A stretch of DNA of 64,000 nucleotides from Malaya genurostris (GCF_030247185.1 NC_080571.1:46603002-46667001), one strand, 5' to 3'. Shown: positions 1 through 11,062, counted from the first letter of the stretch. Made by a program: numbers and translations. The notes: generated by a model from the sequence alone, not told the origin.

Positions 1-379
1 TAGTAAACTTCCAATAAGTTTTACCGAGATTTAAGGACGATTTACAATAAGATATCATGAAATGGAGGAAATGGGGTAAAATAGCCACCAAAACGTTTCG
101 TGCGGCTAGTTTACACTCTTCCATTCGATTCTCCAGACATTTTTACATGAAATCAAGCTATTTCAGTAGACCGCACTCGATTTCTTTTCAAGTTACAGAA
201 CGAAAACTACAGAAAACCCTAAAACTGCTGGGCATTTGGGGTAAAACGAGCAGGATGGCGATTCGTGCGGCCATTAGAAACCATTTCTTGGGTTTTTTAC
301 ATGAGAAACACTCTTGTTCGTTGCCTTTTTCCATGGTTCCCGATTTCTTTGCGGGTTTCCTGGGTTTTTTCCCACTGTG
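1..379 (+). mobile_element. Right end of a Transib-like inverted-array element, cut by the window edge
   Basis: The right end reads inward (minus strand) as CACAGTG followed by GGAAAAAACCC, matching the termini of the complete element at 945-2861. Two GGGGTAAAA boxes, at 73 and 238, lie 165 bp apart and each is followed by a TTCGTGCGG motif, the same monomer layout as in the complete copy. The bases directly after the end are CAACG, the expected right-hand target duplication, but the left end lies outside the window so this cannot be confirmed. Open frames here (57-581 plus, 188-424 minus) have no recognisable domain. Transib-type assignment is inference from the heptamer-like end. Confidence 0.6.
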
Positions 380-744
380 CAACGTTTTGTCGTTATTTCT
401 TATGCAACGGTGTTTCCATAGCACTTTTCAAACCATTGCTTCGCTTGAACAATATATTTTCCCATCAAGAAGCAGTGTAAAATTGAAACCAAAATTAGTT
501 TTGATCCATTATTCGGAAAATAACAAAAGTAGCGTCACTCTTAGCACAATAACTCTCAAACCAATGAATAGAATATCATGAAATTTCACCAGCTGTCTTT
601 TGAAGACAGTTTTAACTGGAAAAAAGGTGACAGCAATAAAACTAGCGCCATCTATGTGTTAGGCCCGAGGCTTTTCAGCCCATGTGTTAGAGGCGAACCT
701 AAGGGTGAATATTATGCTTGATTGAATAATCCACGGAGTTTGGA
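380..744. other. No gene seen; flank between two repeats
   Basis: AT-rich sequence with no long meaningful frame and no recognised repeat. It separates the truncated element end at 379 from the 3' end of the reverse transcriptase pseudogene. Confidence 0.5.
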
Positions 745-1096
745 AGCAGTCTTTCTAGGAGAGCACTAAACTAAGTAGGAGTAAAAGGGATCACGGAACA
801 TTTTGATGGGGTTAATACCATTCTATTGAGGTCGCACAATTTGGAGAAAATATCCAACTGGTTTTGATGGAATCTGGTATATTCGTGATCTTCAATAAGA
901 TGGAACTATTTAAAATCGTCGGCCAAACATAACTTCAAGCATTGCACAGTAGGGAAAAAACTATCAAAAACGCGACTTTGCTCAATAACTTTATAAAAAC
1001 ATGAGCACACATTTTCAAAATTAGTATTTCTTATGCAAATTTCTCTGTGGAATCGATTTATGATAGTTAGAATATCCGTAAAATTCACTATCATGC

Positions 1097-1600
1097 CCGT
1101 TTTGTTCCAATTCCTCTTTTATCTGACTTTACTTTGAAAACTAACTGTGAAACTCAGAAAAAATTCAATTCCACCAATCGGAAAGTATTCCTGACATGCT
1201 CATAAGTTAGATAAATGGATTGTTTTTAATAAGATTGACCGTAAACAACTGTATTCTGTTTTACCCCCAGTCATCTTCTTCCATGAATTTACAGAAAAAA
1301 AGTTCTACTGATCGGTGTTTGGACCAATTTTGGTTAAACAAGACAGTTCTATGTTTCGCATATAACCTCAAATAATAATTTACAGATAGTGTTCATGATC
1401 GCATGCCTCGTGCTACATCGTTTTACCCCAATTTTCCGACAAATATAATTTTATGTTGAATTCAGATTTACAATCCCGAAGCAGATCCGATATGACCTAC
1501 CAATATTGGTTCATATCACGTACAAAACATCTGTAATCCAATCAAACACAATGAAAATGACAGTACTAACCTGTTTAACCCGTTTTACCCCAATTTTTTT
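1097..1600 (-). repeat. Left-arm array of ~162-bp monomers (inverted)
   Basis: TTTTACCCC boxes stand at 1259, 1421 and 1583, spaced 162 bp, with a decayed CGTTTTGTTCCAAT box near 1099. They are the reverse complement of the GGGGTAAAA boxes of the right arm. The outer part, about 1570-1690, pairs well with about 2290-2405. Confidence 0.75.
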
Positions 1601-1722
1601 CATAAGTCGTATTTCTGGTTAAACTTTCTTTCGCATGCCGAAAGCAAGCTGATTGTGGTTGATGAAAATCAATTGATATTACGAAGAAATATCTTAAAAA
1701 TATCTTAAGACTCAGTTAAAGG

Positions 1723-2861
1723 ATAAATTGGGGTAAAACGGTATAACAAGATTCGTGCGATCATTGAATTCATTTGTAATCCTATTTTCAGTTTTTTTTT
1801 TGTAATATCAATCGATTTTCATCAACCACAATCAGCTTGCTTTCGTTATGCGAAAGAAAGTTTAACCAGAAATACGACTTATGAAATAAATTGGGGTAAA
1901 ACGGTATAGCAAGATTCGTGCGGTCATTGAATTCATTTGTAATCCTATTTTCAGGTCTTTCTTCGTAATATCAATCGATTTTCATCAACCACAATCAGCT
2001 TGCTTTCGTTATGCGAAAGAAAGCTTAACCAGAAATACGACTTATGAAATAAATTGGGGTAAAACGGTATAGCAAGATTCGTGCGGTCATTGAATTCATT
2101 TGTAATCCTATTTTCAGGTCTTTCTTCGTAATATCAATCGATTTTCATCAACCACAATCAACTTGCTTTCGTTATGCGAAAGAAAGTTTAACCAGAAATA
2201 CGACTTATGATATAAATTGGGGTAAAACGGTATAACGAGATTCGTGCGGTCATTGAATTCATTTGTAATCCTATTTTCAGGTCTTTCTTCGTAATATCAA
2301 TCGATTTTCATCGACCGCAATCAGCCTGCTTTCGGTATGCGAGAGAAAGTTTAACCACAAATACGACTTTTGATATAAATTAGGGGTAAAACGGGTTAAA
2401 CAGGCTAGTACTGTCATTTCCATTGTGTTTAATTAGATCACAGTTAATTTGCACGTATTATGAACCAATATTGATAGATCGCATTGGATCTGCTTTTGGA
2501 TTGTAGATCATATTTCAACTGAATATTATAACAAGAAAAGAAATGGGGTAAAACGGTGCAACGAGTTTTCTGCTGTCAATAAAACTATATGCAATCGATT
2601 TGTTAGACTTTTTTACATCGGAAACACTCTAGTCGCTCTTCTGCAAGTTTTTCGGTTTCACGTTATATAGTTAAGCTTGAATACAATGCAGTATAAAAAG
2701 GGAACTTGGGGTAAAATGAACATGATAGCGTTTCGTGCGGTCCTTCTAAATACATGGAATCGATTTTACTGACCATTTTACACCAAAAAAGTGCTTTGTG
2801 GTCAGCTGTATCATGCCTCCAAAAAAATCGTCGCGTTTTTGGTCCATTTTTCCCCACTGTG
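1723..2861 (+). repeat. Right-arm tandem array of 163-bp monomers
   Basis: Four near-identical monomers start at 1723, 1886, 2049 and 2212 (period exactly 163), with the next boundary at 2375. GGGGTAAAA boxes at 1730, 1893, 2056, 2219, 2383, 2545 and 2708 keep the period within one base, although the last three monomers are diverged. Each monomer carries a TTCGTGCGGTC motif about 20 bases after the box. Confidence 0.9.
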
Positions 2862-3665
2862 CATTGGATCGGAACGTTCAAATTGTTCAAATTAAGTAAG
2901 AATAAAAAGGGTCCAAGATGGCTGCCTGGAGGTACCTTCGAGTTAGCTCGAAAAGGTGCAGCCGTGCATTCTCCGATTTTAGCTATCATACTACGACCAA
3001 TCAGGTACGAATGCAACCAATTCAAAAAAGATACATTGAATCTCAGGCTGTCCAGTTTGGCTATAGCTATTTGATGATTTATTATGTCAAAAGCAGCAGA
3101 GAAGTCCGTATATATGACGTGAACCTGCAGTCGACTGTATTACGTAGGATGTATAAAACACAAGCTTTGTAGATGTGGATCGTCTTGGCATAAAACCGTG
3201 TAGATGTGAAGATTTTGTAACTAGAGTAATTGTGGGTAATGAAGTCCAAACGATTATTTTAAAAAAGTTTAGACACTGCAAATAATGTAGTAATTCCGCG
3301 GTAATTTGCAATATTGCATTTATCTTCCTTTCTAAATACAGGAAAGATGGTAAAAATACCGCAAGGAAATGTTGATTAATATCATCAACAAGAACCAGTA
3401 AACTTTCCAAGCAATTCTTAAGAATAATGAAGGGTATTCCATCAGGACCAGCGCTTGTGGATTTTTTCAGTTTAGCACATGCAGTTTTCACAGTATCCAT
3501 GGTAATAATGGAATGGGGACCAACGGGGGGGGGGCGGAATATTATTGGCAGCTTCGAGGATGTGTTTGCCAAAGAGAACACAGATATTACGCGTGGTCGA
3601 TGCTTGCAGACTGCTGTTACCCTAATTCTTTTCTTTCATCGTTTACGTGATTCCAAAACCGTATA

Positions 3666-4430
3666 GGGTGGGGCTTAAGGGTGTTCTGAATGCGACATAG
3701 AGAGGCATAGTGAAGCGCTTTATTTAATCGTTTATAACTGGTACTCACTCAATTGCCTTTTTGATATGAGTTATATACATGCAAAAAATGGATTGCCACT
3801 TTTTAATAATTAGTCTTGAGTCGAATTGGTATTTCGATCTGTGCTAAACAATTGTTTTTCCATACTCAAGACTTGTGCAAAGTTTTATTCAAATCGGAGC
3901 AAGTCAACTCTAAATTTATCACATTTTCTACTGTTAATTTCTGGAATCGCCCAAAAGATATCAACGAACATCAATCGAGTAATGGGCGCTCAAATTCAAA
4001 CGTAGTTCTTTGGTGCACAACACTCTAAAAGTTTACAACATAAGGCACAGTTTCTTTTATACTTAACGAGTTTACGGGCGAAATCGAGTGAAAGACTTTT
4101 TCGCAGTTTATGGTCTATCTATGAAGTTTATGAAACATATCATAGATTAAGTGCCGTCATGATAAATGTATCCCTGAAACACGTTTCACTGTCCCCCCAA
4201 CCCTCGCTCAATCGCTCAGTATGTGAAAACTTTTTCTGTGGCTACATAAAGTTTACGAATCAGATGTCATAAATGACCACCAGGCGGAGCTGTTCCCGGT
4301 GCCAATTATCGAAGAATGACGAAGTACACACCATCGAACAATATTCCGTTTACTGCATTAATAACAAAACTTTCAAGCATCCGAGTTAAGGTTGTAAATG
4401 TAGAAACAGATTTCCGATAGAGCGTAAAAC
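3666..4430. other. No gene seen
   Basis: AT-rich unique-looking sequence. Open frames such as 3816-4028 show no domain or codon bias. I see no repeat family here. Confidence 0.4.
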
Positions 4431-5060
4431 ATCACGGCGAAACTTGCCCAAGTCGGTTATTACCGTTTCCCTTCTGCTGGGACCACTCTCCGTTTCCTTT
4501 CTCTTTTGTTTTTTTTTTATGGATCAGCTTCGGAACACTTGAAGCACTCGGTCGGTAGCATAGCAGTTCCAATTGATTTTCGTTTTCCACCACCAAACTG
4601 TACTGCCAGCACAAAGCAAGCCAACTGCCGGAAGTCAGAAATTCGTAAGTTTTCCTTCCTTCGACGAACGGCAAACAAAGTTGACCGGCGACCAGCGAGA
4701 AGCGAGTGACGGCCTGCATTTGAGTGCTACTGCTACTGCTGCTGCTGCTGCTTCTTCTATGCGCCAATGGGAATCGGGCCAATCGGGTAGGACAAAGTTC
4801 TGCCGGCGGGTTCCGAAGTACTTCCCCGGCAGCAGCAGCCATATGTAGTTGGAAAGAATCCTGTTCTTTTATCCTGTTAGCTAAAACCTTAAGTTCGAGG
4901 GAAAGTTTTCTTCAGCGAAGCTGCTGATTTTGCTTGAACGCCTACGTGCCGGTGCTTGTCGACCGTAACTCTGCCGGTCGGTGCCAGTCGGAGAGCGGGC
5001 AGCGTCAACGGCGAAACGACGGGACGTTCCGGAACTGGTTGTTTCTATAAGTTTCTGCAA
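4431..5060. other. GC-richer unique island with a (GCT)n tract
   Basis: Base composition rises clearly above the flanks, CpG is common, and a GCT/TGC run lies at about 4727-4752. Overlapping frames on both strands (4432-4842 minus, 4573-4848 plus) are open, mostly because of composition. The serine run in the minus frame is just the microsatellite. It could be a 5' exon/promoter region or enhancer of a host gene, but I see no protein domain, convincing splice structure or core promoter. Confidence 0.35.
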
Positions 5061-5639
5061 GTTTTTACGAGTTGAGTTTCGTGATTGTCGAATGCAGGCA
5101 TGCTTGCCGTGTGTTATTTATTGGCTTATTGAAAGGTTACAAGTGACATTTTTATAGCTTTATTGCTTATAGTGCTCCAGTTGGTTGGTTGGTTGACGGT
5201 AACATGAAAATATCTGGACTTGAGTCATTTAATATCTGGACACACTGTTTGTTTTACTGTAGCTTGTTCTGAAATGCTTCCTCCTACAGTGCCGAAAATT
5301 TCGTTGCTATTCAATTTGTTTCAAAGAAGCTATATTTGAGAGATGTCGCAAAATTTTGTACATCCACCTCGGAAATCTGACTTTATCAAGTAAATACGTG
5401 ATTAATCCACCTAGCAGTGAGATGATACCTTTTTTATCAATCCGCATGTGTTTTTGCATGGATATTCTTAGGTGTTCTTAGTTCTCATGACATTATTTAA
5501 TTTATCGTCGTTTTATATGGCAAATTGAGATTTTAATCACTCATTACCCAGTAATGCCGAAACTGCAAATCGTATCGAATTTCAATCTTAACGTGTGACA
5601 ATCGATTGAACATTCCATGAGATGTCGAAGTAAGTTCCA
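5061..5639. other. No gene seen
   Basis: AT-rich sequence without recognisable repeats or coding signal. Confidence 0.4.
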
Positions 5640-7250
5640 CTTCAGAGTTTTTCGTCATTATTTATGGTACTTCCAGAGCCGGTATTCAGGAACTAGCATA
5701 GCCCAATCGAATCATTAATGGCCATAAATTATTACGCCAAACAATTTACATCTTCTATATCGGTATGAATTTAAAAAAATTCATCATCTGTAATTCCAGA
5801 ATCGGATAAAATTAACCAATTTTGTATGGGACCATGAGTGTAATTTTTGTTTTTGAAGTTCGATTTGGTCTTTTTTGAGAAAATGATTGAGCTTTGAGAA
5901 ACAATTCGATACTGGAACCGGAATTCTAGAATCGGTGTAGCCAAAATCAGTTAAATTCACCTGAGGACTGTGTAGACATCTTTGAGAAATTGTAGTGCGA
6001 ATTAAAATTTGGGGGTACATTCCGAATCCAAAAACGAATACCGCTTAAACTGAAATAAATTTATTTGGTAATCGACTATCCAAATCTGCAAACCCGATAA
6101 ACCTGATTAATTTATGTGAAATGGACATTTTTATACTAATCACCCTGTATTTCCTAAACCAGAAATCGGATCTGACTAATTTTTATAGGATTTTAAGACC
6201 TCTCATTTGAATCATAGATGATTCTTAGATTTCATTTGAATCTTAGATCGGTTCAGCCATCTACGAGAAAAATTAATTGCATTATTTTAATTTCGTTTCA
6301 CATATCATCCTGTGGTTCCGCAATCAGAAGTCGGATCCAAACGTAATTCAGGAACCTTGTTTGGGAGTATACTACTTTTCATATGAATCTGAGTTTGTAG
6401 AAAACGGTTTAGCCATCTCCGAGAAAATTGAGTGAAATTATTTGTCACACACGCATTTGCTGATCTCGACGAACTGAGTCGTATGGTATATGGAAGTCAT
6501 GTTCTTCCAGCATTTATTGCTGTAAGTAGTTTAAATCAATATAATTATGGAATTACTTTCAACTCGAAAATGCTGATATCATCTGGTTTACATATGCCAT
6601 ATTCGAAAGATTATGTTGCCAAAAACGAACCGTGCTAAAATTGGTCCGATGCAAATTGTCATGAAAAAGGAAGGTGTACACAGTCTTTTTGGTACTTAGA
6701 AACAATTATATGTAACAGTATAAAAAATCGTGTTTCACGTTGCTCCCAAGCATTGCTTTTTCATACAGCGCTCAAAACTCCTACTACTGGAATAAGGCTT
6801 ACACAAAAATATCGATATCTCCGTTAAAAATGGACGGATTTTAACAATCTATGGCTTGTTGGATAGGTATTACCGAGCGAAATCTAAGTCTAAAAACATA
6901 TTCTGTTTTCAAGGTCAAATGTGACAGATACTGTCAAAAAACTAAAAATTTTGACATAAAACTTCGTATAACTCAAAAAGTAAACATCCGATCTCAAAAC
7001 CATTCAATAGCGTTCTGGGTGACGAGGAGACCTTTCATTTGCGACTAGTTTGATCAAAATCGGTCCAGCCATCTCTGAGATCTCGACCTCTTACTTGACA
7101 ACACACCTACAGTCACACACACATACACACACGGACATTTGCTCAGTTCGTCGAGCTGAATCGATTGGTATATGACATTCGGCCCTCCGGGCCTCGGAAA
7201 ATTTTTCGAAAGTTTGAGCGAATTCTAACCTATTTTTTATATTTATAAAA
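5640..7250 (+). repeat. Degenerate 'CCGGAACCGGAAGTCGG' mosquito-type repeat block
   Basis: Loosely repeated units contain a 'ttccggaaccggaagtcgg' core, 'gacctttcatttgaatc', 'aaaatcggtccagccatc' and 'gagaaaattgag' phrases. The block ends at 7080-7260 with a CA-rich stretch, then 'gctcagttcgtcgagctg' and 'ggccctccgggcctcgg'. The same arrangement recurs at 21.9-23.2 kb and, inverted, at 34.9-37.3 kb. The open frames at 5784-6020, 6432-6638 and 6851-7048 lie inside the repeat and are not genes. Confidence 0.75.
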
Positions 7251-8100
7251 AAAGGTAAAAATCACAAAGCTGCTAAAATTGGCTAAAACGACCTTGCGAA
7301 ATATTCTCAAACATTACCATGAGCTGCATATTATCGATCGACAGGGTCACAGTAAGTAATGGAACTAAGAACTAGAAGTTGCACTTGAAGGTATTGAGAA
7401 CGATTAGAGCAAGGTCATGGTTGTTGTACTTTGATATCATCAATAAATTCGGTGACAACCAAAACACCGTAGAAAGAATTTGGAACTGTCTGCGAACAGG
7501 ATTTCGCTCTTTTCGGGTCATGAAGCAACCAAAACAGGATACTGAAACAGAATCTACTGGTCAAAAGACATACTAGGAAGTTGCATTATGAAGTTCTTAC
7601 GAAATACGAAAGATGCATGGAATATGTGAAAAGAATTCTGTTAGAGTTCGACTGTTGTAATTATTCTAATTTTTAGTCTTCGTCGTGCAGATTTCAACTG
7701 TATTTGGAACAAGTTTTTACTGTCGCTTAAACGTTTCGACTATTTATTTTAATCCCTGAAGAAGACTAAAATAAATAGTCGAAACGTTGGAGCGAAATTA
7801 AAAACTACAGCATGCCGAAGTACAGCATGCCAAAAACCTAAAATTATGTGAAGACGCATTATGGGCAGCTTCGCGGACGAAAGTTCTATAAAATCATTCG
7901 CCAAGCTCGTCGTTCAAACAAGTTGACATTCGTTTTTGCTGTAAAATTCGCAAGAGGATTGTATGATCTGGCAAGGTGCTTGCAGCTGCGGACAACAGAA
8001 CTTGATTTTCGAGGCAAATACTTCCTATATATTGTAGAATGTACAAGCCGGAATTCCTAAAATTAGCGTATTTTTTCGTAAGGGAGCGCCTGCAGTCTCG
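7250..8100 (+). pseudogene. Decayed Tc1/mariner (DD37-type) transposase remnant, 5' and middle part
   Basis: Broken frames give TTLRNILKHYHELHIID near 7290 and ILxNxVxRIW-like helix-turn-helix pieces at 7410-7500. At 7860-8060 they give GRKFYKIIRQARRSNK then KFARG, followed in a shifted frame by MIWQGACSCGQQNLIF. The last string is the block between the first and second catalytic residues in the family of the 48.4-kb copy (WQAICSCG there). A likely continuation with the second Asp lies at 9285 after an intervening repeat. The hairpin at 7723-7795 is inserted between the parts. Family assignment is from memory of mosquito ITm transposases. Confidence 0.55.
7723..7795 (+). ncRNA. 29-bp-arm hairpin containing a hammerhead-like core
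   Basis: Arms 7723-7751 and 7767-7795 are near-perfect inverted copies, apart from two central mismatches. Inside, CTGAAGA (7756-7762), a GACT/AGTC stem and GAAA (7781-7784) reproduce the hammerhead core order CUGANGA-stem II-GAAA. Stem I would be only about three base pairs. It could instead be a junction between inverted Penelope-type ends, which carry this motif. Ribozyme activity is speculative. Confidence 0.35.
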
Positions 8101-8459
8101 GGCAGTCTTTTTCACTTGACTTGTTTTTTTTATAAATGTGGATAAAAGGTATTAAAAAATTCCGCACTCTGGCATTTTGGTATACCTCTTTACCTTCATT
8201 GTGTTTTTTTTTTGTAAACAGATTCTTTGGTAATTTGTACAAAAAAAAGAATTTGGGGGGTGTTTTGGGTCATCACTTTTATCAGCTGTCATAATTGAAT
8301 TTATTATTGTTTCGACTGATCAAACTTTGAATACTACTGTTCCTTACAAAGAAAAAAGTAATTAGGATGGATTTGTTCGAAAATTCATATATTTATGAAA
8401 ATTATAAAGTATAATATCATGCAAGTAAAAATATAAAAAAATATTTATTTGATTAAAAA

Positions 8460-8840
8460 CTAGTTCCTACGACTTTTTTCGTTTTTTTCCAAAATGGCAC
8501 ATTCCAGGGTCGTTGATAATTCTTCAGTTTTCACTTTGAACAACCACCAAAAATTAAAAAAAATTAAAAAAAAAACAATCCGAAACGTTGGGGTGTAGGA
8601 AAGCTTATACCCTAACTACGCTGCTTTGAATTTAGCACTTCTGATTAGTCTGCGCTGAGATACAGTGGACACCGCAAATCATGATTTTTAAGAAGCGTCC
8701 TCAAAATAACTGCTTCACTGACTTATTTCTCAATATTTTTCCACGAAAAAATTACAAAATGTTGTTTGAATGATATTTTTCATCATGCAAAACATTTGAA
8801 TTTATTTTGTCGAACGAAAATTTTGAAAAAAAAATCGCCC
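8460..8840 (+). repeat. Dispersed repeat 'E', copy 1
   Basis: About 265 bp here, from 'gaaacgttggggt' through 'cagtggacaccgcaaatc' to 'gaaaaaaaaatcgc', align by eye with 20095-20350. Both copies are preceded by 'ttaaaaattaaaaaa'-type A-rich sequence. A poly-C run follows at about 8838. No open frame is conserved. The stretches 8101-8459 and 8841-9280 hold nothing else recognised. Confidence 0.7.
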
Positions 8841-9284
8841 CCCCCCCCCTCCTTACCCCTTTTTTTCTCTGTTCATGAGCAGTGGCCCATGACTGCCTAC
8901 TGAGCTCTGTGGCATAAGGCAGTCGATTCTACATTCTAAGTTCTTTTTTTTAAGAAACATATTTTTCGACATTCGAATTATAATGAAGTTTATAAAATCA
9001 TATTCTCTGATACTCAATTTCATTATTCTGTACAAAAACTGAAGAAAAAAATTTACGTTCTGTCAATTTAATGATAAAAAATCCAGTAACCAAAAATTTA
9101 CATTTTTTTCACAAAAATGAGATTGGTTTTTTCTTCTTTATTTTGAAGGAATCAAAAGTTTTTGTTTATGAAACTTGGATGGAGGGCACAAAAATTACTC
9201 ACTTAACTTACAATAACAAATTTATATAAATTCCTTCGTTACTAGACTCCCGACTATCCTCTATATTAAAACTTACAATTGACC

Positions 9285-9345
9285 TTTTGTGAGTTTTGGC
9301 CTGATTTGCCATTCTTTCACTACAGCGGAGAAATTCTACAATCCT
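9285..9345 (+). pseudogene. Short transposase fragment with the second catalytic Asp block
   Basis: Translation gives CEFWPDLPFFHYSGEI, matching FWLDLASCHYS around the second catalytic Asp of the DD37E copy at 49.1 kb. It is probably the continuation of the remnant at 7250-8100, separated by the repeat at 8460-8840. Confidence 0.5.
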
Positions 9346-9454
9346 TAATCTACCCAACATAATATCCTAATATTTCTGAAGGTTTTTGAAGATATCGGAA
9401 AATGTCGGAAGATTTAGAAGAAAGCTTGAGCGGAAGAATAGTGCTTGTTGTCTT

Positions 9455-9735
9455 ATGAACAGAGAAGATGTTTGGATATGGGATACCGGTCGTGAGTCGG
9501 CTAGGATTTAGACCATGTTCGATGTACGCTTTACCATACCCAGTCGTGTGCTATAGCTGGGTCTATCACAAGGCTCAGGGTGGCGAAATGGTAGCACGTG
9601 TGCACGGAATGCATAAGAACGCAAGTTCGGGTCCTGTCTCTGAGCGTATCTTTTTCCAAAAAATCATCTTTTCTCATTTATTTGGCTTCTCCAATATATG
9701 AATCCACTCAGTCATTGTAAAAATTGAAGCTTTAG
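9455..9735 (+). repeat. Dispersed repeat 'A' with internal tRNA-like cassette, copy 1
   Basis: The tRNA-like part is 9573-9645. It starts GCTCAGGG and ends TCTGAGC, which pair as an acceptor stem, with A-box-like TGGCGAAATGGTAGC and B-box-like GTTCGGGTCC. About 115 bp upstream and 90 bp downstream are shared with the copy at 39905-40195, so the cassette sits in the middle of the repeat rather than at its head as in a typical SINE. A functional tRNA gene is unlikely because the T arm is imperfect here. Confidence 0.65.
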
Positions 9736-10172
9736 AAGATTTTACACGATTTCTTAAAATATTAGGGATTTGAACAGATTACAGTAGATTTCAGAATACT
9801 TCAAATGATTTCAGAATCTTTCAAATTTAATGCTGCAACTGAACAAATTTAATTTTGCCGTATACATAACGTTTTTTCTCAAATAGAAAACTGCAGTAAT
9901 TTAATTCGCTGTGGAAATATAACGTTTTTAAGTTATAAGGCATTGAGTATAACAATGTCAAGTTTAAGGGGTTATATACTTCCCAACTCGACAAAAGAAA
10001 CCCAATCTTTTGATTACACTAGGAAGTGAGCTGGTGTTTCCTAATTGCTATGGCTAATTCGTGAGTATTGATTTTTCGGAAAAAACATTGCCAATCATGT
10101 ATTTTTTTGTGTTAAACCCTTCGTTCACGAACTAGTTATAGCAATTAGTCATATAATTTACAATCTTCCACA
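9736..10172. other. No gene seen
   Basis: AT-rich flank of the mariner insertion, with no coding or repeat signal recognised. Confidence 0.4.
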
Positions 10173-10174
10173 TA

Positions 10175-11060
10175 ACACATGGATCAATAAGTCCCGAGAC
10201 TAAAGCAGAGATGGTACTCATAGTAAACCAGTAATCACGTCTTTCTAGAGTACTAACCTTTGCTTTGCGACCAGAAACAGCTGAGTTATCGAGGTTGGAG
10301 TAAAGTCGTTTTGTAGTTTGTTTAAAAAATGGAAAAACCCGAGTTTCGTGTTTTGATGAAACATTGTTTTATAATGGGTAAAAACACCGTGCAAGCGAAA
10401 CAATGGATTGAAAAATGTTATCCGGACTCTTGTCCATCAAAAGCAACGATTTGTCGGTGGTTCGCCGAGTTTAAACGTGGTCGTACCGACACAAATGACG
10501 TGGAACGCTCGGGTAGACCTGTGGAAACCGTTACACCGGAAAATGTGAGTGAAGTGACAAAAATTATAATGAAAGATCGTAAAGTGAAGCTCCGTGAGAT
10601 TGCTGAGATGACACAGATATCATATGGAACTGTATTTACTATCCTTCATGAAAAATTGAGCACGAAAAAGGTTTTTTCCAAGTGGGTGTCGCGATTGCTT
10701 TCGATGGAACAAAAACAAGTCGATGAAAACAATGGCGAAATTGAACGAATTGGACTTTGATCTGCTTCCCCACCCCCCATACTCGCCAGATTTAGCCCCC
10801 AGTGACTACTGGCTCTATGCTGATCTTAAAAAAATGCTCCAGGGAAAAAGATTTGGCTCAAATGAGGAGGTCATCGCTGAAACTGAAGCTTATTTTGAAG
10901 CGAAAGATAAATTTTTTTATAAACATGATATTGAAAAATTGGAAAAACGTTGGAACCATTGTATCACTCTAAAAGGTGATTATGTTGATGAATAAAAAAA
11001 AATTTTGCAAAAAAAAATGTTGTTTCCATTGTTAGTCTCGGGACTTATTGATCCATGTGT
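10175..11060 (+). mobile_element. Internally deleted irritans-type mariner, copy 1 (886 bp)
   Basis: Terminal inverted repeats of about 28 bp begin ACACATGGATCAATAAGTCC on the left, with its reverse complement ending at 11060. TA flanks both sides (10173-10174 and 11061-11062), the mariner target duplication. A full-length element would be about 1.3 kb, so about 0.4-0.5 kb of the interior is missing. The TIRs look intact, so it could in principle be moved in trans. Confidence 0.9.
10329..10995 (+). pseudogene. Mariner transposase (irritans subfamily), catalytic core deleted
   Basis: Residues 1-125 are a clear mariner N-terminus: KHCFIMGKNTVQAKQW (first helix-turn-helix), WFAEFKRGRTDT, ERSGRP linker, then KLREIAEMTQISYGTVF (second helix-turn-helix) and KWVSRLLSMEQKQ. 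The frame then runs into DENNGEIERIGL and stops at 10760. The overlapping frame at 10723-10995 restarts at MKTMAKLNEL and carries LLPHPPYSPDLAPSDYWL with the third catalytic Asp, ending GDYVDE. The deletion therefore joins the end of the DNA-binding domain to just after the second Asp and removes the first two catalytic Asp residues. No active transposase can be made. Confidence 0.92.
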
Positions 11061-11062
11061 TA

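Larger units (their letters stand above)
945..2861. mobile_element. Transib-like non-autonomous foldback element with RSS-like ends, 1,917 bp
   Basis: The termini are inverted: left CACAGTAGGGAAAAA, right end (minus strand) CACAGTGGGGAAAAA. CATTG flanks both sides (940-944 and 2862-2866), a 5-bp target duplication. The surrounding reverse transcriptase reads continuously once the element and one CATTG are removed, which fixes the boundaries. Known Transib elements have 5-bp duplications and CAC-type ends resembling V(D)J recombination signals. Here each end has a heptamer, then exactly 12 bp, then a nonamer-like CAAAAAC block. The interior is built from about 163-bp monomers facing opposite ways in the two arms. 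No transposase is visible, so it must have moved in trans. Confidence 0.75.
745..3665 (-). pseudogene. Jockey-like non-LTR reverse transcriptase pseudogene, split by an inserted element
   Basis: Read on the minus strand from about 3665, fragments follow the order of a non-LTR reverse transcriptase: a WNHVNDERKE-like start, then AKLKKSTSAGPDGIP (fingers, conserved SAGPDGIP), then LHGFMPRRSTSTKLV, then FRANSKVPPGSHLGPFLF (normally GVPQGS..GPLLF), then NLNNLNVPIQC. The frame is interrupted at 2861 by a DNA transposon and resumes at 944 with LKLCLADDFK, the catalytic A-x-D-D box, then NRMVLTPSKCSVIPF. The second copy at 61.7-63.6 kb has the same blocks in one piece, so the order is secure. Multiple stops and frameshifts make it dead. 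Jockey/CR1-like placement rests on the block order and the shared C-terminal style; the exact clade is uncertain. Confidence 0.85.

Noticed and set aside
57..581. 174-codon plus-strand frame at the window start
   Set aside because: It runs through the Transib-like element end and out across its boundary at 379, so it is a chance frame.
4432..4842. 136-codon minus-strand frame in a GC-rich island
   Set aside because: The serine run is a trinucleotide repeat, other frames of the same interval are also open, and no domain is visible.
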